NCBI GenBank assembly: GCA_900404475.1 | Contig: OUQQ01000012.1 | Location: forward strand, 8,589 to 72,588 | From: Spongospora subterranea | Lineage: Eukaryota; Endomyxa; Phytomyxea; Plasmodiophorida; Plasmodiophoridae | Direction: 5' to 3' | Length of the DNA: 64,000 bases | In this document: positions 36,029 to 47,400 of the stretch, in pieces | Layout of the letters: every line of letters begins with the position of its first letter | How positions within the stretch are numbered: position 1 is the stretch's first letter | Notes under the pieces: generated by a model | Told to the model about the DNA's origin: nothing | What the model saw: the letters and a program-made list of their open reading frames with translations, nothing else | The model's database searches: none | Translations under genes and position numbers: made by a program

Positions 36029-37019
36029 TGAACAGGTCAAACCGCTCAATCCAATGGGCCAAACCACATTTGGGACAAACAATCACCGGTCAAATGGCCG
36101 AAACCTCCGAATATGTCCCCTTTTGTGGAAGAAGGCGATGAGCGGGTTATTCCCCCTTTAGGGAGTCTGCTCGTATTGTTAAGAGACGTCACATGATATT
36201 CGACAATATCAATTTAGGACAATCTGAACATGGCCAAATATAGGATATTGATTTAAGGCGCTTGGCCATTGAGGATATTGCCATCGGGTATTGAATCAAG
36301 TTCCATCGCTGATTTGATCGACAGATTGGCCGTTATCTGTCGAATGAGAGCAATCGATGAATGTTCATAATGGCGAACGAAGGATTTGATGGGTGTGTCG
36401 GTGATATGGTCAATGGGTGATGGAACTCATTGTGTTGTCGTTATGAAGGAGTTGTAGAGAGATGTGGTGTGGAGATCGTCCCACACTCCTCATCCTGATA
36501 ATACTAAACCCAATTATCCCCATAGCCCGATTGCTCATGGTGTTAATATTCCCCAATATCGGTCAATATATCCAATGGACATAGAATCCCCTCATCACAT
36601 CACGGCTGATACAACTTAGAGCAAGAAAATCGGATGAAAAATGAGTTTAAGTTGGCACATTGTTGTTTTTTTGAAACCTTTTTATGGGACGCAGAAAGGA
36701 AATATTTCCCAATAATCGATTCCACCCAGATGATCGTGTCAATTCCTTCTCCACCCCAAACAAATCCCCATTCCTGCCAATCGTGCCCTAAACTGCTGTC
36801 AATGCCAAACGACACCAATGGGCGTTCCTGACGTCGTACACACCCCTTTTTTCCCATAACCAACAATCATCAGTGTATTTTGAGGGGCGATTGGCCAAAT
36901 ATGGTGTGATGTGTTGATCTAATAGTGTATATCGGAGATATCGGCCATGATCATCATACAGATCTGTTCATCACCTAGTTGGCGGGGCGGCGGTGGGATC
37001 ATCATCACTCCCTCCCGCA
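36029..37019. promoter_or_regulatory. Shared 990-bp upstream region of the divergent paralog pair
   Basis: Both paralogs are transcribed away from this region, so it must hold both promoters. A minus-strand frame at 36600-36866 shows no family features. No repeat symmetry around the midpoint is obvious to the eye, so the non-coding part of the inverted duplication has decayed. Confidence 0.4.
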
Positions 37020-38069
37020 ATGCTAACCGGCCCCGTTATCGTCATCATCGGATTGGTCATCTCTTGCTCCTGTTCCGATCAGCCACAACAGCACTTGCCA
37101 TCGTTGCCCGAACTATCCAGTGCCGATCTGCACGAGTTGCTGATCTTCAACAACACGGTCGGCGTTTCCCCAGAATCCGTTCTGTTCCACCTCGATCTGC
37201 GACGTCACTTCGCCTATCTGACGTTGAACGACTCCCGTATCGACGCAATGGTATTGGTTGGCGATGGTCCTAATCAGGTTCAGATCCCGATCATGAACCA
37301 AGGCGGGATCAAGCAGTTCTTATCGGCCAATCCCGCTCATTCTGCCCTCATTGAACACGCCTGCGATTACGGTCCTTGTCAGTTCGAGCTGAATATGAGA
37401 ACGAACCAGACGGTACCGATCGGGGTCGTGGTCAGGGCGATGCAAGGGACGAGGATATCGCCGGGCGTCGATACGCAATCGCGATTGGACGAACCGGAAC
37501 AGTTCCGAATGTATGGGGCGTGGATCGATCGACAAATGTTGCCAACGACAATCATAATGCAACCGGTAATTGATCGCAATCGCGTTATTATCATTGTTTG
37601 TGATCAATCGGGTATTAGAAAGGGGAAGCGGATCTGGATCTGACGGTTTACAAGTTCGACAACACCCTGCCAGGATTGTTTCGGAAGAAGTTCCCGGGCG
37701 TCGCTCAACGGAACTCGAGGAATAACGACCCGGAACGCGTCCTGATCCAGAATCTGCCGGACACGTTCGTGAGGATCGACGTGTCGTTGATATCGAAAGG
37801 TGGTCCAGCTGAATATTCCCTTCGTGTTGATCAATACGGTCTGATTATCGTGATCCGCCCACATTTCAGTGATATTCCTTTACTGATCTGATCGCGCCCT
37901 GTTCTATTCAGATCGCGAGATTGATCTGTATAATCTGTGGATAGCCTGTACGATCGGCAGTTCCATCCTGTTGGGATTGTGCATGTTAATCTGTGTCTGC
38001 TTCTGGTTCGTGGTGAGGGAAATTCGCCAACAGATCAACCCCTCGGGATTTTTAATCATTCGGTTCTAG
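37020..38069 (+). CDS. Type I membrane protein, copy B of divergent paralogous pair, unknown family
   Basis: Three exons (37020-37565, 37619-37838, 37912-38069) give 307 residues. Introns are 53 and 73 nt. The start was chosen at ATG 37020, which opens a signal peptide (MLTGPVIVIIGLVISCSCSD). The frame extends upstream only to a GTG. Conserved with copy A: HFAYLTLNDSR, KQFLSANPAHSALIEHAC, a close Cys pair (CDYGPC), VRAMQG, PGVDT, TFVRIDVSLI and GGPAEYSL. Intron 1 falls after the same Pro, and intron 2 after the first base of a codon just before the membrane exon. Exon 3 supplies a Cys-rich transmembrane helix (CTIGSSILLGLCMLICVCFW) and a short tail. Several N-x-T/S sites suggest glycosylation. 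The signal, ectodomain and membrane helix are clear. The function is unknown. Confidence 0.8.
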
Positions 38070-38958
38070 AGATCAAACTATCGCCGGAATCAAAGAAGAA
38101 CAGGTCCACGAACAACGACAACGAATGGGGTATCAGAATTACAGATCAACATGGCAAGTGAAGAGAAACGGGTTTCCGATCTGAATTTTGGCGGGCAGGA
38201 TGAGGCCATGTAAGATGGCGATAGGAGAGAGAGATGAACCCACAATTGCCCTCTTAGGTGTATTATATGTCTGGAGGAATATGGTGTTAATGACCATCTT
38301 CGGGTATTACGATGTCGTCATCATTACCATCACGATTGTATATCGATGTGGTTCCAGGATAACAGTCGTTGCCCGTAAGAGATATGGGCCCCTGGTCGTG
38401 TATCGCCAATGATAATATATGTTGACCGCCCTAATATCCACAGGTTGTGCCATTGGGATATATCCCAGATATCCAGGATGTAATCCTCCCGAACCCTGCT
38501 GATATTATGGGACCCCCTTATGGTCAGTCAGTATTGATCACCATTTATTATTATCAGTGATCATATTTCTCGCTCTCTTATCGATTACCTATTGTCATAT
38601 CAAATGCACTATCTATATATCGTCACTATTATATCAACAATCACAATATATTCCTCTGTGCGATATTATCAAGGATTTCCCCCAAACAGAACTTGTCGAG
38701 ATCGTTTAGCCCAGCTGTAGACGGCATTACTGTTGCCCTAACTGGCCTGTTTGCAGTATTGGTATAAATGACGCCATCAATACAATAGGGAGCACAGAAA
38801 ACAGGAACAATTCATCTATTCGGCGACATCGCCTTGGGATATTAGGAACAAAACAGTCAACGAAAAACACGGATTGTGGGAAATTGACCAATCGATAAAC
38901 AAGAAGATTATTTGGCGATAAGTTATTAGGAGATGACACGTGGCCGATGATGATCTGT
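38070..38958. other. Spacer with no supported gene
   Basis: AT-rich. The minus-strand frame 38727-39182 overlaps the next gene in another frame and ends in a hydrophobic stretch (FLFSVLPIVLMASFIPIL). That could be an extra C-terminal exon of the 39-kb gene, but I found no convincing acceptor. Confidence 0.35.
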
Positions 38959-39624
38959 CTATACATTCCCCTTCTGATTCGCCTTTTTCCCCTTCTTCTT
39001 TCCTGATTTCGACCCTCCCTGATTATCGTCATTATTACCGATATCCTGTTTACCAGACACATTCTGATTGGGATCGTCTGTTGAAGGGGCGTCAGCGGTA
39101 TCCTCTGACGCCTCCGCCGTCGTATTATCAGATGGCGACACATCCTCCGGTTTCTTTTCTTGAGATTGACCACCAGAATCATCCACTTTCTTCTTTGCGA
39201 TTTTGTTAATTCCCTGTTCCTCCCCCGACGACGCTGGGTCTAGTTTGGCCGGCGCTGGCACAAGTTCCTGTTTCGATTTGTCCACAGATTTGGTGAGGTC
39301 TTGTCCCTTAGGGCTATTGGCCGCTTCTTGTTTAAGGCTGGCCGCAACTTGATCCATCGCCTTCTTCGCCTGATCCTCGTCCCGCTTCACCGTATTCGCC
39401 TTTGCCGAGTCGCCAGCGACCGCCCTTTTCGGCGATACTGGCGGTTCAACAGATGACTCATGAGCAGCAGGTTTTACAGCTCCTTGACCTGTTGGTGATA
39501 TCGCCCGCTTCGATTTGGGACGCGAATTCCGTTGATTTTGTGAGCAATAACAGGACCTATACCAGCTAACGCCTGCAGCAAACAGCAGGGTTAACAATGT
39601 TGCTGCAACTACTGATTGCTTCAT
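38959..39624 (-). CDS. Membrane-anchored or secreted, highly charged disordered protein
   Basis: 221 codons, ATG at 39624. Residues 1-21 form a signal peptide or signal anchor (MKQSVVAATLLTLLFAAGVS), followed by a short Cys/Arg segment (YRSCYC). The remaining 190 residues are low-complexity, rich in Lys, Asp, Glu, Ser, Pro and Gln with no hydrophobic core (repeated DxAKKAM, KSVDKSKQE, EKKPEDVSP-type runs). The end is GKKKGKKANQ, strongly basic. No domain is recognisable. A gt (gtatagac) directly follows the codons for QKGN, so the last residues could instead be spliced to a downstream exon. The octamer TGGCGCTA lies 91 bp upstream on this strand. Confidence 0.6.
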   Translation of the reverse strand: MKQSVVAATLLTLLFAAGVSWYRSCYCSQNQRNSRPKSKRAISPTGQGAVKPAAHESSVEPPVSPKRAVAGDSAKANTVKRDEDQAKKAMDQVAASLKQEAANSPKGQDLTKSVDKSKQELVPAPAKLDPASSGEEQGINKIAKKKVDDSGGQSQEKKPEDVSPSDNTTAEASEDTADAPSTDDPNQNVSGKQDIGNNDDNQGGSKSGKKKGKKANQKGNV

Positions 39625-40342
39625 CTACACCCTTCTTTGGCCCTAATACACCAACACTGAAACATCAAGTGTGGACCGGGCGGTGGTGGTGTGTTGTGAC
39701 TGATCGTGGTCGTGTAGCGCCATGAACTGGTCACCCTGTGCCTCACCTTGGCCAAACTACACCCGTTATGGTGGCCAACCCCAAGGGGATCTGCTGGTCA
39801 ATTAGCCTCATCTCATGACCGCATGGCGATAACTGTTCATCGCTGCATTTCATTATCAATCCGAACTCGACTTGATATATAAAATCAGTAGTTGACCTTT
39901 CGTGGTCGCCGTCTTCGATTCTAGTCCTGTGGATTTTGATTTAGCGATGAGATACTAAGGGAAGCCATGATTCAGGATTTACACAGGATAATACAATTGC
40001 GATGGCTACAATCGCTGAATAACTTGCACTTTACATATACGTGAAGTGCAACCTTTGGTTATTACATGTACAAACAGGACTTTATTTGATTTCAACAAAA
40101 GCGAATGTAAAGATGACAATGATGGAAAAAGGCGGTAGTTTTTCTTTTAGATCAAAACATAGCAGCAATGAATTGTGTAGTGGAGGCAGCGTGTACGGTT
40201 CTCTCTATCAAACGTGAATATCAGAAAGCGCTATGCATCATTATACGACATGAATGTTAAAGATATCGGCCTCACGAATATACGGGTCCGAGACTGATGG
40301 ACACCGGTCCCATAATGAATAACTGTATTGTTAAATGTTCCG
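39625..40342. other. Spacer upstream of U6
   Basis: Promoter side of both the 39.6-kb minus-strand gene and the U6 gene. Any upstream (PSE/USE-like) Pol III element should lie around 40300-40330, but I cannot identify one by sequence. Confidence 0.4.
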
Positions 40343-40348
40343 TATAAA
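40343..40348 (+). promoter_or_regulatory. TATA box of U6 snRNA gene
   Basis: TATAAA lies 31 to 26 bases upstream of the inferred U6 5' end (40374). This is the spacing of external (type 3) Pol III snRNA promoters. Confidence 0.75.
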
Positions 40349-40373
40349 GTGCGGTGGCAGACATATTCTGTTT

Positions 40374-40481
40374 GGTCTCCTACGGGATGTACCACTCAAA
40401 AAATTAGGAACGATACAGAGAAGATTAGCATGGCCCCTGCGCAAGGATGACACGCATTAATCGAGTTGGTTCAACACTTTT
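40374..40481 (+). ncRNA. RNU6: U6 spliceosomal snRNA
   Basis: Catalytic snRNA of the spliceosome. The central block ggaacgatacagagaagatt through agcatggcccctgcgcaagg and atgacacgc is essentially the universal U6 core. It has the ACAGAGA box that pairs with the 5' splice site, the AGC catalytic triad and the U4-pairing stem, followed by the internal stem-loop half. The 5' end folds into a short hairpin (ggtctcctacgggatgtacc, with stem TCC/GGA closed by a UACG-type loop), as in the U6 5' stem-loop. The RNA ends in a T run, giving about 105-108 nt. I set the start by the hairpin and by TATA spacing. The 5' end could shift by a few bases. Confidence 0.93.
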
Positions 40482-40487
40482 TTTTTT
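40478..40487 (+). terminator. Oligo-T Pol III terminator of U6
   Basis: Ten consecutive T residues directly after the conserved U6 3' region, as expected for RNA polymerase III termination. The transcript would retain only the first few. Confidence 0.85.
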
Positions 40488-41977
40488 CTCTACAACAAGC
40501 TGTACAGTACAACGATTGTTTGCTATCGAAACTAAATTAACCCATCAATTACATCTTTACACCTTGAATTTCGTGTTGTCAACGATTGCGCTGCTGCGTC
40601 TGGCAATAAACTTTGGAAAAACCGAGCTCATGGGTCTCGCCGAAATCATATGTTGTATTCAATCCTAACACCCAAACGAAATGATCGATCTGACGGTAAC
40701 ACCGTTTGTTCCTCCAGTTCAGAAATCGTTATCTCATCTCCTTGAAATGAGGTTGTCCGCCCTTGAATTTTGCTACAGCATTATTCAGGTCGAAGGGTCA
40801 TCACTAATCGACCACGGTCGATAATGTATGTGTCTTTCATGAACGGGCCATCGTTGTATCATTGTTGATATCTATACCAGGTTTAGGGACCAATGTTTCG
40901 TACTTTCCCATTGATGATCATTTTCTTTCCTTCTATGCCCTGTCATTCTTCATAATTGGATCGCCCTATCAGTAACCGGTTATATCAAGGTGAGCTATGC
41001 CGCCCTGTTCTTGAGGATTAAATTATCCATTCGGTGGCGCTGATAAACTTATCGTCTAATTCGATATTGTGTTTTGCTCGGGAATTCGGTTGCCGAACAA
41101 CCTGTTCCATCCCAGGCATCTGTTTTCGCTCAGGGTCAATCCGAACGGTCATCTTGCTCTGAATCCCGGTAAAGACGAACCCATTTTGCTCCTGAAGATT
41201 TTGACCCTGGTGGTGGGAGGGGACTGGTACTTGTCATCTGTGGAGCCAGAGACGTTTGATTCATCAATGTATTATCTCCTCCATTACGTTCGCTTCTGGT
41301 CTTATGTGCAATTCGTCGTGTCTACTGGATTTGTTGCTCGGTTGTATTCTGAGTTGGTTTAGGTGTGCTTGTCGTGTACAATGTTGCTGTTTTCATAGCA
41401 AATCGTAGCTTGGATAATGGAGGTACATTCCTCACGAGCGTTGCTGACAATTCTGTTTATCGCTTGGTGTCGACCTGAACCTTTGTCGCTTCCTTGCAAT
41501 AACGATAGAACAACAAACCCAGGATAAAGCACAGCAATAAAACCAGAAGATACGGTCACAATCAATATGTATTACAGATCAAGAGTAGATGATCGATGAT
41601 AAAACTGTGATGTGTTCACCGTTCTCTGACCGTTTTGGAAATGCTGAGCGAGTGGCGACTTTGACCGGAGAACACATCCCGGTTCGACCCCGCCTCTAGG
41701 ATGTTCGATGACAAAACAGTGATGTGTTCGCCGTATAAAATCATATAGAACTGGAGGTGGTGAGCGAGTGGCGTCGCCATTTTGGACCTCATGAAAACTG
41801 TGATAACGATCAAGTGGCTTCTGTCTCGTTTTGGTGGGATAGAAGTGAACATGTCGGCTGGTGATGCTTGTGCAATAATTAATCATTTATCGTGATAGGG
41901 ACAGAATATCAGTCCACATCTGTGAAAATATAATCATCGTAGATGTATTATTACACACATTTATATGATAACCTCTG
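40488..41977. other. 1.5-kb spacer with no supported gene
   Basis: Plus frame 41069-41362 and minus frame 41359-41565 end in vaguely similar hydrophobic peptides (VVSTGFVARLY and TVSSGFIAVLY) facing each other, perhaps an old inverted duplication. I could not tie either to a gene. The imperfect direct repeat at 41590-41785 is listed separately. Confidence 0.35.
41590..41785. repeat. Imperfect direct repeat, two copies about 115 bp apart
   Basis: Copy 1 (about 41591-41665) and copy 2 (about 41702-41785) share tcgatgayaaaacwgtgatg, then tgttcrccgt, a variable middle, and gagcgagtggcg. The shared ends with different centres suggest an old tandem duplication or two related small elements. A B-box-like ggttcga (41681) lies between them, but no tRNA fold was found. 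Confidence 0.6.
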
Positions 41978-43800
41978 TTAGAGAGGATACTCCTTTGAGA
42001 CAACGGATGGCTTTGGATACCTTAGAGACTCAGGTAATCGAAATGTGATCAAGAACAGAATGAAACTACAGACAGCTATATAAACAAAAGCTATACTTGG
42101 GGATCGCAGCGCAACAGATTTGCTCCAAACGATTCCGATCGAAGCCGATCCAAAACATTTTCCTAACGCCGCCAACGTTTGCCCAAGGCCATTGACGAGC
42201 GAACGATTGTTATCATCTCCAGCGTTGTTCATAAGTAGAACTGAAGAAGGTTCAGCGATGTCGTAATCCGTATTCGGGGACCGAATGGAGCTTACTGATA
42301 CTAGTAAATGTGGAGGTTATGGCGATAGACATGCAACCAAGAAGGGGGATAGATGCAACCCAATGACCCAAAACACCATCACTGAAATAGGGAAATAGAA
42401 CAGGAAGCGGGACAAAAAATGCATAAAAGAAAGATGACACTTTCATTAACCGAACAATGCCGGACCTGCTTTAATTGATAAACGACACCAGTCTCCATGC
42501 ACAGACAAATGCCTTACCGTTTCGCTAATCGAGGGAAAAGAGTAAATTGATACGTGCAGAGAGCGATTCCTTGAACCGCGAACAAGATCCCGATAAAGTC
42601 GCTCGACAACTCCAAACCTCCAATCGTCCGGCTAGCCCGGAAAAACAGGGGCAACAACGAAACAAACGAAAGTTGCATCTGTTGTCATGAATCAATGCTC
42701 AAGTATGATCAGACCTGAAAACAACGAACCGTGCATAATAAACCGTATAAGCACGTGGTCAAGATAATGTCGCGACTCCATAATGATGACTGTCAACAAT
42801 GGGATACAATCAGGGCCAGATTAACTCGAGATTCAACAGACTGTACATAGGACGCCCTAGCGCTTTGTTCAGAAGCAATATCTCGAGCAATGGTTTTAAA
42901 CGCAGCCGTCTCAGGCAAGAACAAGGCCAACATGACTCCAATAAATATGGCGCCAACAGCACTAAAATTGATAATGTTAGGAAATTTGATAGAAAAGCAT
43001 TCATCTGTACCTGCTTAAAGAAGGTAAAAATGCAAAATTCATACCCTTCATCTTTCCACCAAGGAGTCCTCCAATTAATGGCCCGAAAAAGGTAGAGACG
43101 CCGTAAGTAATGGGTAAAATAGAATAGGCTCGAGCTTGATTCTCCTTAGTGGTCACCTAATTATACGATTGAGACCGAGATTAACGGTATCAACGAGATA
43201 CCAACTTCTCCTAGATAGGTCTTGAGTATCACCGCATTCCCAGAGAACATCCCGATAACTGTACGTGATGCCAGGGCATCCCTGTATGATCTCGAGACGC
43301 CGAACACGAGAACCGGTATGAAGGAGGCGCCACAGCCGAATATGAGGATCGGTCGCCTTCCTGATATTGGCCCAAGTAAGATGCAGCGAGTGGATGGCGA
43401 ACGAGCATACCAAATTTATCGCTTGCTTTTGCCCAGAAGAAGCAAGAGATGAATTGCCCTAGATAAAACGAACACGCTAAAAAGCCGACATAAATGCCGA
43501 CTTTCCTTTCTTTCTCGACATCATCAACCATCGGCGCACCTGTCCTGAACGATAACATAATGAGATTCGCCACAAAATCTTCTCGGTAAAAAGGATGACC
43601 CATCTAAGAACTCTGCGACCATAAACGGAAGAACAGGACCCCTGGTGACACGTTTAGCATTAAAATATCACGGCTGTGCAAATCGCGAATCACAACATTA
43701 TGTTTTGCTGCATGCCCTCATTAAGCTGCACCAGCGACAGCAAAAAGTACAGGCGCGTACTCATTGTTGTGGCACCCTCATTAGAATACAGCCAACCCAT
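41978..43800 (-). CDS. Major facilitator superfamily transporter, ZIFL/tetracycline-resistance-like
   Basis: Twelve-helix secondary transporter, multi-exon. I start at ATG 43800, since the exon LYFLLSLVQLNEGMQQNIML splices (gtgatt...ccag) to GPVLPFMVAEFLDG and forms helix 1. The next exon joins at VEKERKVGIYVGFLACSFYL (helix 2) and ends SDKFG. It splices to RRPILIFGCGASF, completing the MFS loop 2-3 signature DKFGRRP. Further exons give TYGVSTFFGPLIGGLLG (helix 5), FLPETAAFKT after helix 6, LSSDFIGILFAVQGI (helix 7) and, last, RLPESLRYP at the C-terminus. The order resembles plant/fungal ZIFL-type transporters. The substrate cannot be read from the sequence. Expected length is about 450 residues. 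The small-exon joins around 42480-42760 are uncertain. Confidence 0.75.
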
Positions 43801-44400
43801 CACGCCCCGGAAGAACAAATCAGCAAATGAACAACCGTCGAGGTTTGATCAAAATGATTAATCCTTGCTCACCCCTTCAACTTATATGGGCCTGGCGAAT
43901 GGATGACTCGTTTCGGTTACCTGGAGACTCTAGGCCCCACAGTAACTCACTTAAGTCCCAACTAGATACGTCCCGACTCCCGACTACGCACGCAATCAGC
44001 TTGGTAAATGTACTGTAAATGTCGGCACTACAGCGGGCAGGCATGCTGTAGAAATTCGAGCGAGGCAAGTGGCCCAGTGGGCCTGACACTTTTCGCGCAC
44101 AATTGTGAACCTACTGTACTGCTCGTTGGTTCCGTGGCCCTTCCCTCAGCGAGAGGCATTGGCGCTCTGGAATTCCGTACGTGACGGGCGGTATCTTTGC
44201 CTTTTACCGACGTTTTAAATGAGAGCTACGAATCGATTTCACCAAATACCCTTCGTGAGTTTGCCGTCGATCCAGAACTGGCGCAACTTTTTGCATGTTT
44301 TTTTCAATCTGTGTTTTCTCACAAAAAATATTCGTTAATAGTTATTCATGAGAATCCGGCTCTTATATTATTAATTTATAATTAAGAAATCTAATGATTG
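43801..44400. other. Spacer between MFS and FAB1 genes
   Basis: MFS promoter side and FAB1 3' flank. No supported coding sequence or repeat. Confidence 0.4.
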
Positions 44401-47400
44401 TTAGCATTTGTATTTTTGTCTATCGCTGAACAAGAAAAGATCGCGAGCAGCAATGAAGCTCGATCGCGAATCACTAGTATCCGGCAAATCTGAGGTAAGC
44501 CTTGACTGGTCTCTGAAAACTTCTTCAGGATCAACGTCCAGTGCGTCAATGGGCATTTGCTTGGATGATCTTTCACGATTCGGTGTGCTAATGAAATTCA
44601 TATGCATACTATCAATGAATCGTTGCATATATAATACAGGAGGTAAAATAGTAGGAGACTCTTTCGTTAGTAGGCTCTTCAAGGTTGTTTCCACCTTTTT
44701 ATCCAATGAATAGTACCTGTGGAAAAGTCACTCGAAGAACATTTACGGTATATCTGAACCACAACCTAATGTAATCAATGATGCCGACAGTTAACTTTTT
44801 CGGGGGGAGTTCCCGTATTCCCAGCAAAATTGAATAATCCATAATGCCTAGACAGGCAAGAAAATTTGCATCATTTTCGAACGCGCTACTAAGTGCGTCC
44901 GAGAAAAAACTCAATATAGGAAGGGGGTCGCCACGCGTAAAAAGAGCAAGATTCTCATCTTGGAGGACCTATGATTATCTCAGAGATTCACTAAACAAAA
45001 GGTTGTGATAAAAAACCTGCCCATTGGAATTACGCCTTGCGCTTGTAAACTCTTCAGAACTGATATCGATCCAGTCGTGCGTTTCGCGAAAAAAATTTGA
45101 TTGAGTGTGTTTCTGAGATACAGGATGCTCCAAAACCAACCGACCTTGATGAGCCCGTTATCGAAACATGTCAATACAAATTTACTATCAGGCCCAACCT
45201 GAAGATTTTCCTTTTAAATCAAAAACATGCTCAATCGTTGGATCGCAGAACAGATTGGGCATCAATGTAAAAAACGTCGATGTAGAGAGTCCGTGAACCA
45301 ATTCATACAGTCCAAGTATTGGAACAAGCACACTTGGTTTATCGCAGAAAATCTGATCGGCTACATATCGAAAATACTCGGATGCAATGATACCAAACGT
45401 TTTTGCCTATTTCATGCTAAATGATAACGTTTGGAAATAAACATACCACGGTTACCTCAGTGGCCGAAATCTGTTTCAAAACGAGACGCCCGTCGAACGT
45501 GCGAATGAAAGTCGCATTGCTTTTGCCGCCTTTCGCAGCCCATCGCCGTGACTTTGTTAACGACTCTATAACGTCGAAGTTGCTGCCACAAAGGCATTGT
45601 CGCAATGCCTGCCCATAATTCAGAGATTTCTTATCAGTCAAGAATTTTAGATAAATACTTGAAATTGTCGCGCAAAGTGAATGTTGCATCGTCCTGCACG
45701 ACCTGTTACTACGTATCGAATTTATTGAGGGTCAATAGGGCTTACCAGAATCTGCACAATCAACTGTTACAGACAGCCTAGATGGTATGATACTTTGTTG
45801 AACTGATCGAAGGACATCCTGGCAAGCAGCCATTTCATTTTGGCCATTCACCGCTAGCAACGAACATTTCAAGACCTATTTGAATGCGATGAATAGAAGC
45901 TAGATGGTATGTCCAGCTACTCATGACCTGCTCGATCGGCGCATCTTTCAATTCTTGAGGAATACCAGAAGCCGATGGTTTCTCCAAGATGAAAGCGGCA
46001 TGTTGTAGCGATGCTAGAGCATGTGCAATGACGGTCGATGCCTATATTGTTGTCGGGCGGCATTGATGAATGCAATTTTGAACTGGCCCAACCTGAGATG
46101 GAATTATTGGTATGATACATCCTCCAAAGGTCGGAGGAACGTTCCATATTCCTGTCTTGATCAACGCGGGCATAGGACGATCTCCTAGAAACCAACGCAA
46201 AGCGATGGGATTTGGGAACGAGTTTGTGGCTGATGGTTGGACAAAGTGTTTGCATTCGAATTGAAGCTGAGTTGAGTTGTCAAAAGGAAATTAACCATAA
46301 GTTGTCGCTACCTGAGCTTTCCAAGCCTCCATTAGCTTGAACAATGTCAAGTATAGTTGGTATGTTCGCGTTGGTCCTGCACCGTCCTTAACTATGTCGG
46401 AAGCTGTCGTCCGTATCATGTTGTAGTCTTTCCGGATTTTATTGCGCCAAACGTCGGATGCAGAATCAATTACGATGGAAGGGGTGTTCCTACTAGAATA
46501 GCGAGCAGCAATGGCTAACGAGCTATCGCATAATGACACGATCCGTAGCAATTCCAGATGAGCGATTCTGCGATTAGGTTGGGACGAGTTCAACATTCTG
46601 GGAGACATCGACACTTCATACGGAGTGGCGAACGAATACTCCACAGTGGCAATAAGGTTGGCCATGCCGAAACAACGAATCATATCTCGATGTATTCGGT
46701 GACCGCAAGACTCATGCCGCGATCGTGCACGGTAGTCGTATAAACAAATTTCAAAAAATCTGAACAGAAAGAGAATATGAAAGGTCGTCCCGAAAGCCTT
46801 GAAAAACACATGAAGGCATACACACTTTGTCAGAGACAGTCGCAAAGCCCGGGAGGTCATCGCAACAACTGGAGATGAGCGTCGACGGCAGTGGGCACAC
46901 CATAGCCAGGTCATGATTTGATTCTGATCCACACCCGAGCTGGTTGACTGGAGTAAGGTCTGCGGCAGTAGATCGACCTCGATCGCCAACTTCCCATTCC
47001 CATGGACAATACAGCACCTCGATTAAGGAGTTAGATGGCTGCAGCCCCAACCCACTCATGTTCATGTTCACCTGTGATGTAATATGTTACGACCGCACGT
47101 ACATTGCCGTCCTGCATTGAAACATGTCTCTCGGAGAAACTCTCCTAGTGTCGTCTGCAACTCGTGATCAGTGTCGTAACGGTGTAGTTTTACCGACAGT
47201 TCTTACATCAGTTTTGTCGTAGAACATCGTGCTGATGAATTGAGGTCGGAAGCATGGTACGTGCTTCTGCCCGGCGGCGGATTCTTTATGGAGCCAGTAT
47301 AGACCAATGTCGAGCGACCACGTGAGTAGCTGGTCAGTTGGAAGCCAACTGGGAGAGGCCTGGTTTGGAAATAATCCAGTAGTGTCCTTCTTATCTGTTA

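Noticed and set aside
36600..36866. 88-codon ORF between the two paralogous membrane-protein genes
   Set aside because: Trp/Gly-rich sequence looked transposase-like at first, but no motif could be confirmed and no partner exon was found.
41069..41565. Facing ORFs with similar hydrophobic ends, possible inverted paralogs
   Set aside because: Similarity is limited to about a dozen residues and the flanking sequence does not match.
41640..41700. tRNA-like A box (tgctgagcgagtggcg) and B box (ggttcgacccc)
   Set aside because: The T-stem does not pair (cccgg against ccgcc) and no anticodon or acceptor stem forms. More likely coincidence or a decayed tRNA-derived repeat.
45000..45200. Apparent frameshift or stop in the FAB1 kinase near the FDLKG motif
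   Set aside because: A short intron (gttgggcctg...catcaag) removes the mismatch and joins FDLKGKSSGR to LVLEHP in one frame.
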